A stretch of 64,000 nt of DNA from Pedobacter sp. MC2016-05 (lineage in GTDB: Bacteria > Bacteroidota > Bacteroidia > Sphingobacteriales > Sphingobacteriaceae): assembly GCF_026239735.1 (NCBI RefSeq), contig NZ_JAPIVT010000003.1:310001-374000 (forward strand), in the 5' to 3' direction. The notes below the pieces were generated by a model, which saw only the letters and a program-made list of their open reading frames with translations, was not told where the DNA came from and searched no databases. Made by a program: the position numbers and the translations under genes. This document shows positions 27,111 through 38,797 of the stretch, piece after piece; the stretch's first letter is position 1, and every line of letters starts with the position of its first letter.

Positions 27111-27476
27111 TTAAGATAACCACAGCTTTTCTTCGCGTTTTACCAACAAAAGTTTTTCTTCGCTCAGAAATAAAAAGCCATACTCATAACAAAAATGATA
27201 AGTATTGCCAGTTTGGGTTTGGTAAGTATGGGTATGGTATTCGAAATTAAAACCTGCCGATGCCAGTTTCTTTTTCATAGTTTTTACTTTGCCATTTGGA
27301 TTAAGTGCGGCTAAAATGGTTCGATTTTTTTTTAAAATCAGGTTAATTTTTTTAATTACAACCGTATCATCACTTTTGGTGTGATTATTATAATTATTTC
27401 TGCAAGCATCGTCGCAAAATTTTTTATCGGCCCTACCTACAAGAGGTTTGCCACAATCTAAACAGGAGCGGTCCAT
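27111..27476 (-). CDS. DUF2116-type Zn-ribbon protein
   Basis: A 121-residue protein whose N-terminus CLDCGKPLVGRADKKFCDDAC forms a four-Cys zinc ribbon. A basic helical part and a beta region (YHFCYEYGFLFLSEEKLLLV) follow. Similar proteins are common in Bacteroidota; the role is not known, although the ribbon suggests nucleic-acid or protein binding. It lies 36 bases upstream of the VOC gene on the same strand. Confidence 0.8.
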   Translation of the reverse strand: MDRSCLDCGKPLVGRADKKFCDDACRNNYNNHTKSDDTVVIKKINLILKKNRTILAALNPNGKVKTMKKKLASAGFNFEYHTHTYQTQTGNTYHFCYEYGFLFLSEEKLLLVKREEKLWLS

Positions 27477-27713
27477 AATAATTTGTTAAGTTTATTACGG
27501 GATGATGTTTTAAAAGTACTAATTAATTACCTTTTAAATAAATAAATAATCCATTTCGATTGATTTCTATTGACACTTATCCATTTTTAAGCGTTTATAA
27601 CCGACTATAATTATTTAAAAACCGAATAAATTTTGAGCACCTTCTCACCTTTGTTCTGTCGGTAGTCGTGGTGACTATTGTTCGTTAAACATCAATACTT
27701 AAATTTTATTATT

Positions 27714-28056
27714 ATGGAAAGTGCAATTACCAAAGTAGTATTAAGCGGATTTGCAGGAGCAGATGCAGACTTCAAAAATTTATCAGGAAATCAAAAACTA
27801 GCAAAAGTTAACTTAGCTGTTAATGAGTACTTCAAAAATTCCTCAGGTGAGGAAGTGAAGAAAACGCAATGGTTCAATCTTACTTTCTGGAATGCAAAAG
27901 CAGAATTGCCTTTAGCTCAAATAAAAAGGGACTAAGATTACCGTTGGAGGTAGGTTGCAAACGGGAAGTTATGAAGCAAAAGATGGTTCAAAAAGATTTA
28001 CCACCGATGTCGTAGTAAGCGGTTTAATAGTACAAGAAATAGAAATAACCAATTAG
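27714..28056 (+). pseudogene. ssb: single-stranded DNA-binding protein, frameshifted
   Basis: The OB-fold start (MESAITKVVLSGFAGADADF ... KKTQWFNLTFWNAKAE) is intact from the ATG at 27714. A frameshift at the A5G3 run (27923-27930) leads to TAA at 27933-27935. The rest of the fold continues in another frame (TKITVGGRLQTGSYEAKDG and RFTTDVVVSGLIVQE) to a stop at 28056. It is the short, tail-less SSB type found on mobile elements. The break may be real or a homopolymer error. A TTG or ATG further upstream gives a longer but unlikely form. Confidence 0.78.
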
Positions 28057-28114
28057 CATACAAAGAACTGAAATGCTGAGCTTAGCAAATCGGCGTTTCA
28101 GTTTTAATTTGCTA

Positions 28115-30163
28115 CTAAAGTTTTAAAGCGGTGCCGATATAGAAATTTATGCCAGCAGCCGGGTTGTAAAATCGGTTACCTACTGCGTTTAAATCATTTC
28201 CTAGACTATATTTTTCGTTAAACAGGTTATTTATTCCTACAAAAAGATCAGAATCCAGTTTGCCAATTTTTAATTTATTGATGCCGGTTTTTATTTCTAC
28301 GAGGTTATATTTTTCTGCAAAAGCAGCATTGCTATCGTTAAGCGGTATGGCGGAAGTGTAGTTATGTTGAGCAAAAAGATAAATTCCCTTTTTGAACTCC
28401 ATCAGCAAACTGCTCACCAATATATTAGCAAATACTCCAGTCAATCTATTGCCAGAAAAATTTAAATTTCCATTTTGAAAATCCCTAAATCTGAAATGGT
28501 TGTAAGTATAATTGCTTCTAAATTGAATGCCGCTAACCAATGAAATATCGCTTTTCCATACCCAAAGTGATGTTTCCAATTCAACGCCTTGTTGTTTGGT
28601 TCCTCCAGCGTTAATAAAGTATTCCATATCATTTGCGTTTAACCTTCTTACGATGGCATCCTGTAATTCGAAATGAAAAATATTTGCACTGGCATAAAAA
28701 CGGTTGTTTTTGCTGTTAAAGCGCATACCAGCTTCATAATTCCAGCCTAGCTCGGCTTGGAGGTTATTATTTATATTAGTATCTGATGCCCGAACTTCGG
28801 CAATAGTAGGTGGCGAATAACCTTTACTAACGGATGCTCTTAACGAAACTGACTTACTTAATAAATAGGAGGCTGCAATTTTTGGCATTACCTGGTTACG
28901 GAATTTACGTTTTTGTAGTTCTACAGGAATTGGGAAAACGCTTTCGTACTCATAATTGAAGAAATTAACACTTGTAGCCAGCTCCACCAAAAGTTTTCTC
29001 TTAATGTCAAAATTTATCCTGGCAAAGGCAAAATCCTGGTTCGCTTTTAACCGGTCAAATGCTTGCAGATTTGAAGGCTCGCCTGCGCTATTGTCAAAAT
29101 TTTTAATTTGTGTTTTAGTTCCTGCAGCTTCGGCACCAAGCTGTGCATTCCATTTAAGGTCGTTTTCCGATTCTGCATATTCAACGAAAGTTCTTAATCC
29201 TAATGTACTTTCATAACGTTTTTCATAGTTAGTTATAAATGGGTTTTTGAAATCGGTATAAGAGGTAAAAAGGGAAATGACATGTTTAAATTTTGATGCA
29301 ATTTGATAGCTATTGGTGAGGCCAGCTAGCGTTGATTTATTAAATATACCTGCTTTTTGGGCAATCGCTCCGGGTAATGTGGCTGTTGCGGGTCTCGCCG
29401 ATCTGGGGTTTTGCTCCAGCTGCTGAAAGGTAAGTCCGCCAGGAGTATTGTAATTTAAGTCGCTGTAAAATGCAAAAACTTTTAAGCTCCCCTTATTGTA
29501 ATTTAATTGATGTGCCGTTTGAAAGTACTTCCGGCTCATGTCGCTATTTTCTCTATATCCATCGCTCCGTTGATAACCCTGGAAAATATTGAAACTGTAT
29601 TTTTTGAATTTGTGCTGAATTTGCGCAGTTTGATGAAATAAGCCATAAGACCCGGCAGTAACTGTTGCTTTAGCCTTATTTGTATTTTCATCAGTTAAAG
29701 AAATTAATATTGCCCCACCTGTATTGGCACCAAAAATATTGGCTTCAGGCCCTTTGTAAATTTCAACTGATTGCAAAGCCAAAGGATCAATTGAATTTAA
29801 ATAAGTATTTCCTCCTGCATCTGTGAGTGGAATTTCGTCTAGATAAATTTTGATGTTCCTGATCCCAAAAGGTGAACGCAATAGACTTCCGCGTAGCGAT
29901 AAGCGATAACTGCCAGGCGATCTTTCTTCCATCCGTACACCGGTAACGGAATTGAATGCACTTACCAACGAAGAATGTTGCTGGTTCTTCAGTTGGTTGC
30001 TATCGAGTAAATTTACCGCTGAAACCGATCTTAACAAGGGCTGCTTATTGTAATAGCCTTTTACAACAACTTCTTCAAGTTTTTTAGCGGTATCAATTGG
30101 AATGTTTTGTGCGCCAACTTTTAAGCTAAAAACTACTAAAATTAAAAATGGAAACGATTTCAA
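28115..30163 (-). CDS. TonB-dependent receptor
   Basis: A receptor of about 680 residues without an N-terminal carboxypeptidase-like domain. The signal peptide is KSFPFLILVVFSLKVGAQ. A TonB-box-like LEEVVVKGYY follows, then the plug (SVEIYKGPEANIFGANTGGA) and a barrel ending YIGTALKL. No ATG is near: TTG at 30190 would overlap a terminator hairpin, so TTG at 30163, directly before the signal peptide, is preferred. The sorbosone-dehydrogenase-like gene lies upstream on the same strand with a hairpin between. The ligand is unknown; FecA-type iron complexes are one option. Confidence 0.85.
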   Translation of the reverse strand: MKSFPFLILVVFSLKVGAQNIPIDTAKKLEEVVVKGYYNKQPLLRSVSAVNLLDSNQLKNQQHSSLVSAFNSVTGVRMEERSPGSYRLSLRGSLLRSPFGIRNIKIYLDEIPLTDAGGNTYLNSIDPLALQSVEIYKGPEANIFGANTGGAILISLTDENTNKAKATVTAGSYGLFHQTAQIQHKFKKYSFNIFQGYQRSDGYRENSDMSRKYFQTAHQLNYNKGSLKVFAFYSDLNYNTPGGLTFQQLEQNPRSARPATATLPGAIAQKAGIFNKSTLAGLTNSYQIASKFKHVISLFTSYTDFKNPFITNYEKRYESTLGLRTFVEYAESENDLKWNAQLGAEAAGTKTQIKNFDNSAGEPSNLQAFDRLKANQDFAFARINFDIKRKLLVELATSVNFFNYEYESVFPIPVELQKRKFRNQVMPKIAASYLLSKSVSLRASVSKGYSPPTIAEVRASDTNINNNLQAELGWNYEAGMRFNSKNNRFYASANIFHFELQDAIVRRLNANDMEYFINAGGTKQQGVELETSLWVWKSDISLVSGIQFRSNYTYNHFRFRDFQNGNLNFSGNRLTGVFANILVSSLLMEFKKGIYLFAQHNYTSAIPLNDSNAAFAEKYNLVEIKTGINKLKIGKLDSDLFVGINNLFNEKYSLGNDLNAVGNRFYNPAAGINFYIGTALKL

Positions 30164-30187
30164 TACGTGATGATTTGGAATAAAAAG

Positions 30188-30232
30188 CAATTCGCAGATA
30201 AAGCCTAATGTAGAACTTTAATCTGCGAATTG
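30188..30232 (-). terminator. hairpin terminator between dehydrogenase and receptor genes
   Basis: ATCTGCGAATTG (30221-30232) pairs with CAATTCGCAGAT (30188-30199), a 12-bp stem, and the minus strand then reads CTTTTTATT. It lies 17 bases after the dehydrogenase stop and just before the receptor start. It may end the first transcript or attenuate read-through. Confidence 0.6.
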
Positions 30233-30248
30233 AAGATCAATACTTAAA

Positions 30249-31568
30249 TTACTTGGCTGCAACCTTCCAAACTACACCGCTCACATCATCAGCAACTAAA
30301 ATTGCACCATCTGGTGTTTGGGTCACGCCAACTGGTCTGCCATAAACTTCTGCTTTTTCTACATCAGCGATAAAACCTGTTAAAAAATCTTCTGGTTTCC
30401 CTGTAGGTTTACCATCCTTAAACGGAACAAAAATTACCTTGTAGCCTGCTAAAGCCGAACGGTTCCACGAACCATGCTGACCAACAAATGCACCTCCCTG
30501 GTATTTTGAAGGGAATTTATCGCCCTTATAAAATGCCAAGCCAAGTGAAGCCGTATGTGAACCAACTGCCACATCTGGCACAATTGTTTTCTTTACCAAT
30601 TCTGGCTTTTGCCCTTTCAACCGTGGGTCTTCATTTTGACCGAAGTAGGCATAAGGCCATCCGTAAAAACCACCTGGTTTTACGCTGGTAATATAATCAG
30701 GAACCAAATCGTCGCCCAAACCATCACGCTCGTTAACCGCAGTCCATAACATGTTGGTGCCAGGCGCCCAATCTACGCCAACAGGGTTGCGCAACCCGCT
30801 TGCGTAAATTTTTTCCCCTGTCCCATCAGGATTTATTTCTAAAATATTTGCTCTTTTTACCTCATTTTCCATGCCGTTTTCGCCGACGTTACTACCAGAA
30901 CCTACAGTAATATAGATTTTGCTTTTGTCCGCATTGGTAATTAAATTTCTGGTCCAATGGTTATTATATCCGCCAGCAGGAAGACTCAAAATTTTCTTGC
31001 CGGTGCCCGTAATTTTGGTGTCACCAGTTTTATATGGATATTGCAAAAGACCATCGGTATTCGCGACATAGAACGAATTTCCAATGATGGTTACGCCGTA
31101 AGGTTGATTGAGACCTGTTAAGAAGGTGGTTTTCAACTCTGCAACACCATCTTTATCCGCATCGCGATACAATAGAATGGTATTGGCACTTTCGCCAGCA
31201 ACTTCAGATTTTGCTTTGCCAGTAACCGCATTTGCCACTTTTTCTTTTGTGCTGCGTTCGGAGTTGCTCAAAACAATTAACACATCTCCATTAGGAGCAA
31301 TATAAGTGTTCCGCGGACTTTTAATATTTGATGCGAATTTGCTTACCACAAATCCTTCGGGTGCTGTTGGCATTTTATTCTCTGGCCAACCTATCACTTT
31401 GCTAAATTTATTTTTAGCCGCTGTTGTATCTGGAGCTGGTAAATTTACCTGTTGATTTTCTGTGCTTACCGTAGTGGAGTCGCCCTGCTTTTCTGATGTT
31501 TTGTTAGATTGGCAGCCGAATAATATTGTGGCTGAAAATAAAGTAGTGTAGAGAATCTGTTTTTTCAT
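30249..31568 (-). CDS. PQQ-dependent sugar (sorbosone) dehydrogenase-like lipoprotein
   Basis: A protein of about 439 residues beginning MKKQILYTTLFSATILFGC; the lipobox LFGC marks a periplasmic lipoprotein. The mature part is a six-bladed propeller of the glucose/sorbosone dehydrogenase family. Typical blocks are GLNQPYGVTIIGNSFYVANT, NHWTRNLITNADKSKIYIT, ASGLRNPVGVDWAPGT and GFYGWPYAYFG. These enzymes oxidise sugars or aldoses with PQQ, but the substrate here is not determined. An upstream in-frame ATG 11 codons earlier would add a poor signal, so ATG at 31568 is used. Confidence 0.86.
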   Translation of the reverse strand: MKKQILYTTLFSATILFGCQSNKTSEKQGDSTTVSTENQQVNLPAPDTTAAKNKFSKVIGWPENKMPTAPEGFVVSKFASNIKSPRNTYIAPNGDVLIVLSNSERSTKEKVANAVTGKAKSEVAGESANTILLYRDADKDGVAELKTTFLTGLNQPYGVTIIGNSFYVANTDGLLQYPYKTGDTKITGTGKKILSLPAGGYNNHWTRNLITNADKSKIYITVGSGSNVGENGMENEVKRANILEINPDGTGEKIYASGLRNPVGVDWAPGTNMLWTAVNERDGLGDDLVPDYITSVKPGGFYGWPYAYFGQNEDPRLKGQKPELVKKTIVPDVAVGSHTASLGLAFYKGDKFPSKYQGGAFVGQHGSWNRSALAGYKVIFVPFKDGKPTGKPEDFLTGFIADVEKAEVYGRPVGVTQTPDGAILVADDVSGVVWKVAAK

Positions 31569-31654
31569 AATCTGTATTTTTGAGAAAGGGATGTGTTTCA
31601 CGCAAAATATAACAGAAAATTAAAGCAGATGTTTTGCGGTGCTGGTTTAGCGTA

Positions 31655-31687
31655 TTGCCTCGATAAGCTATTTACTTATCAAGGCAA
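31655..31687. terminator. hairpin after the ankyrin gene cluster
   Basis: TTGCCT-c-GATAAG (31655-31667) pairs with CTTATC-a-AGGCAA (31675-31687) around a seven-base loop. There is no clear T-run, so termination strength is uncertain. It lies between the last ankyrin gene and the next minus-strand gene. Confidence 0.4.
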
Positions 31688-31745
31688 CTGTACTGCATGT
31701 TTTATTGAAGATTTTAACTATTGCAAACTCTTATAGCAAATATCA

Positions 31746-33092
31746 CTATCCCTTTAAAATCTTTGCTTTTTCACCATCAAATTCTTCTTGCGATAAAATT
31801 CCAGCATCCAACAATTCTTTCAAATCAAGCAAGGCTTGCTTTTTACTTGCCATATCATTTTTGGCCGGTTCAGCCGTTTCTTGTAAAGGTGTTTTAGTGG
31901 CTTGCGGAGAAATGTTTGATGGTCCAAATTTCAATAATAACTCGGTAATCTCGTTAAAGCCTTTAATGTTTGAATAATCGATCGCTTTTTGCTCCTTAAC
32001 ATTTACAATGGTAGGATCGGCAGCTTTTTCCAGAAGAAATTTTACCACATCTTTCTTGCCATTTGCAGACGCATAGTGCAAAGCAGTGTTGCCGCTTTCA
32101 TCTTGAATATTTACATCGGCACCCTTCTCTAAAAGTAATTTCAACATATTTAAATGGCCACTCTTAGCGGCAACATGTAGCATACTTTCGCCACCATATT
32201 CATAAGAACCATTGAAAGAAAAACTCGCCAAGATTGAAATATTGTTGGCGGTTTCCACCCAGTCGAGGTAAGAATACATCGAATCATCATTGTTGGTTAA
32301 TGGCTTTGCATAATTTACATTTACACCATTGTTTAAAAAGAGCTCAACAATTTCCTTTTGATTATTGGCACAGGCATACCAGATAGGAGAGAGGCCGTTT
32401 TTTGAGGAGACAAAAATATCAGCACCTTTATCGACCAAAATTTTAGTTAGCATTCTGTTCGAATCGTAACAGGCAATTAATAAAGCAGATTCGCCCTGGT
32501 GATTTACGTGGTTAATGTTGCCGCCATTCTCCAAAATCAATTCTACCATTGGCGTGTTTTTCGATTTTACTGCAAAAAGTAAAGGTGAGTTTCCTTCTTT
32601 ATCGGTGGTGTTGATATTTGCGCCATGGTTTAAAAGCATTTGTACCACGTCTTTATTTCGCCAACTGGCAGCAATAAGTAAGGCAGTTTGCGCTTCGTTG
32701 TTTTCTTTATCAACCTCCAAACCTTTTTCTAATAATTTTTCCAAAACCTCTATTTGTCCGTTTTGAGCGGTAATGTGTAGCAGACTGTTTCCTTTATAAT
32801 CGTTAATGTCGATTTTTGCGCCTTGATCTAAAAGATACAGCGCCGTTTGTTTCTGCTTTTGTAAGCAAGCGAAGTAAAATGGTGTTTCACCTGCGTGATC
32901 GGCATAATCCAAATCAGTTCCCTCATTTATCAAGATCTGCACTAAATCCAAATAGCCGCGGTGGGCTGCATAGTGCAGCGCAGTTCTGCCCTTTTCATCA
33001 GTATAACCAACTTCAACTTCTTTGTTTGCCAATAAAAGCTCGGCAATTTTGCGCTTACCGCTTTCGCAGGCAATTATAAATGACATCGACAT
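31746..33092 (-). CDS. ankyrin-repeat protein with C-terminal SHOCT domain
   Basis: A 448-residue cytosolic protein. About twelve ankyrin repeats fill residues 1-375, with patterns such as GRTALHYAAHRGYLDLVQIL and GNTALHYASANGKKDVVKFL. The last 35 residues are a SHOCT domain (ALLDLKELLDAGILSQEEFD), a short oligomerisation-type motif. There is no signal peptide. It is the third gene of a tandem ankyrin operon, 12 bases after the second. It probably binds partner proteins; no enzyme domain is present. Confidence 0.88.
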   Translation of the reverse strand: MSMSFIIACESGKRKIAELLLANKEVEVGYTDEKGRTALHYAAHRGYLDLVQILINEGTDLDYADHAGETPFYFACLQKQKQTALYLLDQGAKIDINDYKGNSLLHITAQNGQIEVLEKLLEKGLEVDKENNEAQTALLIAASWRNKDVVQMLLNHGANINTTDKEGNSPLLFAVKSKNTPMVELILENGGNINHVNHQGESALLIACYDSNRMLTKILVDKGADIFVSSKNGLSPIWYACANNQKEIVELFLNNGVNVNYAKPLTNNDDSMYSYLDWVETANNISILASFSFNGSYEYGGESMLHVAAKSGHLNMLKLLLEKGADVNIQDESGNTALHYASANGKKDVVKFLLEKAADPTIVNVKEQKAIDYSNIKGFNEITELLLKFGPSNISPQATKTPLQETAEPAKNDMASKKQALLDLKELLDAGILSQEEFDGEKAKILKG

Positions 33093-33104
33093 AATTTTTT
33101 TCTA

Positions 33105-34298
33105 TTAAGCTTGTTTCATTAAAAGTTCTACTGTTTTTATTTTGTAATTATCATTCGATGCAAGCATCATTGGCGTTTGGTCTTGATCATTACTGATACT
33201 TGCATCGGCACCATTTTCGAGCAAAAGTTTGACCTTTCGGTAGGTTTCTTTCGCTTTTTCATGATCGTCATTTACATCATAAGCGCAAACCTTATGCAAT
33301 AAAGTATTGCCTTTTTCATCTTGAGCATTGATATCAACAATGCCTGCGTCTAAAATCGCATGAATAATTTCGACAGATTTTCCTGCAGCCATATCTAAAG
33401 CTGTTTTTTGCTCTCCATAACGGTTACATGCTTTTTGTAAATCTGCACCATCATTTATCAACTGCTTAATGATAGCCTGGTTGGTTTCCAAACTATCAAA
33501 ATTAATTTCTGTGATATAATTGAACAACGCTGTTTGGCCGACACCGTTTATCTCATTTAAATTTGGCGATGCATATTCGCTAAGTTTTAAGTAAGCATTA
33601 AGGTCGTGATTCCAGATGATGGCGTAGTAAAATGCGTTGTTTCCCTCATTGTCAACATGGTTTGGGTCAGCGCCATTGGCTAAAAGTACGTCGATAAAAA
33701 ATGGCTTTCGAAACCTTAGCGCAGAAATTAAGGCAGTTTCATTTTTGATGTTTGGCGCATCTACATTTAATCCCATTTGAGCCAATGGACTGATATAATG
33801 ATGCATGCGTTGAATATATTCATCGCCACCCAGCCCATGTGGTGCATTCGCTTTCACCAATTGATGAATGATGTTTTCATCCTCATGATTCATGAAATTA
33901 ATGTCGCAACCATAATTAACTAAGCTTTGGATACAGCTTAAAGTAGCACCACGAAGAAATGCGAAGCTGAGTAAAGTTTCACCTTTTATCTCATCGTTTA
34001 TATTCGTAAAATCACTGATGAACGTGTCAAAAAAAGCATTTATTTCATCATCAATTTTCCTGTAATTGAACAAAACATCGAAGAAGCTATATTGGAAACT
34101 GTCGTATTCATAAATATCAGTTTCGATTATTTTATTTTTTACAAAAAGATGTAGGATGTCGAATTGCTTTTGTTCAATTAAAATCTCCATCAGCATAGCT
34201 TTCACCTGAATATTTAGATCAGCTGGCAATTTTTCACCGTTCGCAAGTGCTGCAATTGTGCTGGCAAAATCTCTGTTTCGTATCGATTCTTCTAACAT
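33105..34298 (-). CDS. ankyrin-repeat protein
   Basis: A 397-residue cytosolic protein with an N-terminal helical region (1-95) and ankyrin repeats from about 105 to the end (NVDAPNIKNETALISALRFR, DINAQDEKGNTLLHKVC). It is a close paralogue of the gene upstream: both share the C-terminal YRKVKLLxENGAD and KIKTVELLMK segments, and so arose by tandem duplication. Its ATG overlaps the preceding gene's TAA by one base, so translation is coupled. The function is unknown. Confidence 0.85.
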   Translation of the reverse strand: MLEESIRNRDFASTIAALANGEKLPADLNIQVKAMLMEILIEQKQFDILHLFVKNKIIETDIYEYDSFQYSFFDVLFNYRKIDDEINAFFDTFISDFTNINDEIKGETLLSFAFLRGATLSCIQSLVNYGCDINFMNHEDENIIHQLVKANAPHGLGGDEYIQRMHHYISPLAQMGLNVDAPNIKNETALISALRFRKPFFIDVLLANGADPNHVDNEGNNAFYYAIIWNHDLNAYLKLSEYASPNLNEINGVGQTALFNYITEINFDSLETNQAIIKQLINDGADLQKACNRYGEQKTALDMAAGKSVEIIHAILDAGIVDINAQDEKGNTLLHKVCAYDVNDDHEKAKETYRKVKLLLENGADASISNDQDQTPMMLASNDNYKIKTVELLMKQA

Positions 34299-35503
34299 TA
34301 TTGAGCGTTTTTCATTAACAATTCTACTGTTTTTATTTTTAAATTATCATCAGAAGCCAACATTAAAGCGGTTTTATCCTCGTCATTTGTAGCCTTGATG
34401 TCAGCACCATTTTCAATTAATAGCTTTACTTTTCGATAAATTTCTTTTGCTTTTTCAGGTTCATAATTGACGTTTTGCGCACAAACTTTATGCAGTAAAC
34501 TGTTCCCTTGATTATCATTTCTATTCATATCCACTTTACCAGTTTCTAGAACGGCTTCTAAAATTGCCGCAGGTTTTTCAGCAATTAAATCCAGTGGTGT
34601 GGTTTCGGTACCGTAATAAACGGAAGGCTGGTAAAGATCTGCCCCATCTTCCAACAATTTAATCAGGAATGTACATTCAGTATCCGAATTGTACATCATT
34701 CTTACATACTCAAATAATAAAGTGACTTGATTTTTATTTATCATCTCGAAATTCGGTAGTGTAAATTCTCGCATGATATCGTACATCTTCATGCTTTGCA
34801 CATGTGCTACCGCATAAAAGAAAGCCGAATTTCCTGTTTTATCTAAAAGGTTTGGATTGGCTCCATTTTCTAGTAGAAATGAGAGAAATTTTATTTTGTT
34901 AGATTCAACTGCATTTATCAATGGCGTTTTTTCCACTATATTTTGTGCATCGACTTCTAAGCCTTCATTTATTAATAAATTGAGATAACTTATTTGGAGT
35001 TCATGTAGTTGCTCCTCATTTAAATCAAATCTTTTTTGGTTGTTTTTTACCACCTGGTGGATGTAGCTTTCTTCTGCATTGGTTTTGAAGTTTACATCGC
35101 AACCAGCATCAATTAAAATTTGGATCAGCTCAAGAGGCACTAGCTTTTCAAAAAAATAGCCCATTAAGGTTTGTGCAGAAACCTCGTCATTTAGGTTGTC
35201 GAATTTTGAGATAAAATCCTTGAAAAACTCCAAACCTTTTTCATCGGTTTTTAAATACCTTACTACGGTTTGAAAAATGCTTCCATCAAAATTTTCGAAC
35301 TCATAAACATCTGTTTCGATGGTTTTATCCTTAATCAAATGAAAAATAATTTCGTATTGCTCACCACGGAAAAGATTATCTAATATTTGGGATTTCTGAT
35401 GGGGTTGCAATGTTTTTGAAAGTTTTTCGCCAGCTAAAAGTTTAGCATATGCATCTGTGAAATTTGCTGAATTAAAAAGTTGTTCTAAAGTCTGCTCACT
35501 CAT
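34298..35503 (-). CDS. ankyrin-repeat protein
   Basis: A protein of about 401 residues and first gene of the ankyrin operon. Its start is taken at ATG 35503 (MSEQTLEQLFNSANF), which aligns with the paralogue's N-terminus. An ATG 32 codons earlier adds an unrelated basic stretch. N-terminal helices precede repeats from about residue 115 (DAQNIVEKTPLINAVESNK, DMNRNDNQGNSLLHKVC). Overlap of its stop with the next gene's ATG indicates coupled translation. No catalytic or membrane segment is seen. Confidence 0.85.
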   Translation of the reverse strand: MSEQTLEQLFNSANFTDAYAKLLAGEKLSKTLQPHQKSQILDNLFRGEQYEIIFHLIKDKTIETDVYEFENFDGSIFQTVVRYLKTDEKGLEFFKDFISKFDNLNDEVSAQTLMGYFFEKLVPLELIQILIDAGCDVNFKTNAEESYIHQVVKNNQKRFDLNEEQLHELQISYLNLLINEGLEVDAQNIVEKTPLINAVESNKIKFLSFLLENGANPNLLDKTGNSAFFYAVAHVQSMKMYDIMREFTLPNFEMINKNQVTLLFEYVRMMYNSDTECTFLIKLLEDGADLYQPSVYYGTETTPLDLIAEKPAAILEAVLETGKVDMNRNDNQGNSLLHKVCAQNVNYEPEKAKEIYRKVKLLIENGADIKATNDEDKTALMLASDDNLKIKTVELLMKNAQ

Positions 35504-35717
35504 ATTAGTTGTAGTAGTCAAGTTTTTGTATACATGTTTTCTAAATAATAAACGTAAATGAGTCGGAGATTGTTCATTACTCAACCAACGAATATTCATT
35601 TATCGCCAATTATTTAGGGTAAAATAATAAAAATATTTAGGGCTGATTTTTTGGAGGGAAGTACTGAAGTAAGTGTAGAAATTTTATTTTGACTCGTCAA
35701 TTCTGATGTTCTCTGGT

Positions 35718-36260
35718 TTAAAATAGAAATTGTTTGTCTCCTTTTTTAATGTATTTTTCAAAAGGTAAACCATTGGTTTTGTCAGGTACCTCTACTACAA
35801 CATATTTACCAGTATCTTTGTATTTAGAATAAACAATATCGAAGGATAGTATGATTTTGTTTGCTAAAGGAATATGCTTTCCATCATTACCGATAGAGAA
35901 CGATTTTTTTTAATCATAATCTTCATAGTGCAGATTATTTTTCTTTTCTGAATCACCTGTTTTGCCAAGGTTGATTGAATTTTTCTTGTCATTTTTTACA
36001 TTGATGAAAAGAAGGTGCTCGCCCTTTTCATCAACCAGTTCACCGTAAATTTCGTCGCCTCTTTGTCTCCAGTTTTGAGTACTTAGAAATCCTTCGATGG
36101 CTATCCTTTGTCCATCATGGTTGTTGTTGGCATACAGTGTTTCGTAAACACTTTTAGCATCTTTGTTAGGAAGCAATTTTCCTTTGCCCAGTTCTGCTTT
36201 GCATGAAATTAACAGGAGTAGAAGATAAAATAAGGAAGTTGTAAATCTCGTTTTCATCAA
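35718..36260 (-). pseudogene. lipoprotein interrupted by in-frame TAA
   Basis: The first part encodes a lipoprotein signal (lipobox LISC) and a domain that includes GQRIAIEGFLSTQNWRQRGD and GELVDEKGEHLLFINVKND, ending HYEDYD. TAA at 35910-35912 then interrupts. The same frame continues as KKSFSIGNDGKHIPLANKII ... DTGKYVVVEVPDKTNGLPF and stops at 35718, giving 180 codons in all. The continuation is plainly coding in style, so a single nonsense change is the simplest view. The TAA again opens an A8 run. The family is not recognised. Confidence 0.6.
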
Positions 36261-36500
36261 TTTTAAATTAAGTTCATGGAGGTTTAACTTTTGTAATTAC
36301 GCAACATTTTGCAGTAGACAAATTGAAAGTTAAAAACTAAAATCATTAACTAGATCATTTTAGAAAAAATAGTTGCCACAATCTTATCGATGCTATAAAT
36401 AACATTACAATGTTCCTTAATTCATTCGATTATTTTATCTTTAGGCGATTTAAAAAAACTCGGTTTGCAATCTTAATCGAGGTAATATTTAACTTATTAA

Positions 36501-38738
<2,238 letters not shown>

Positions 38739-38756
38739 AATAAGCTTTTAAACATT

Positions 38757-38797
38757 AAATCCCCAGCTGCACCTTTTTCAGCTGGGGATTTTTTTTA
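38757..38797 (+). terminator. icd terminator
   Basis: AAATCCCCAGCTG (38757-38769) pairs with CAGCTGGGGATTT (38779-38791), followed by a T-run. It lies 18 bases after the icd stop codon and also marks the end of the broken REP-type transposase on the other strand. Confidence 0.85.
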
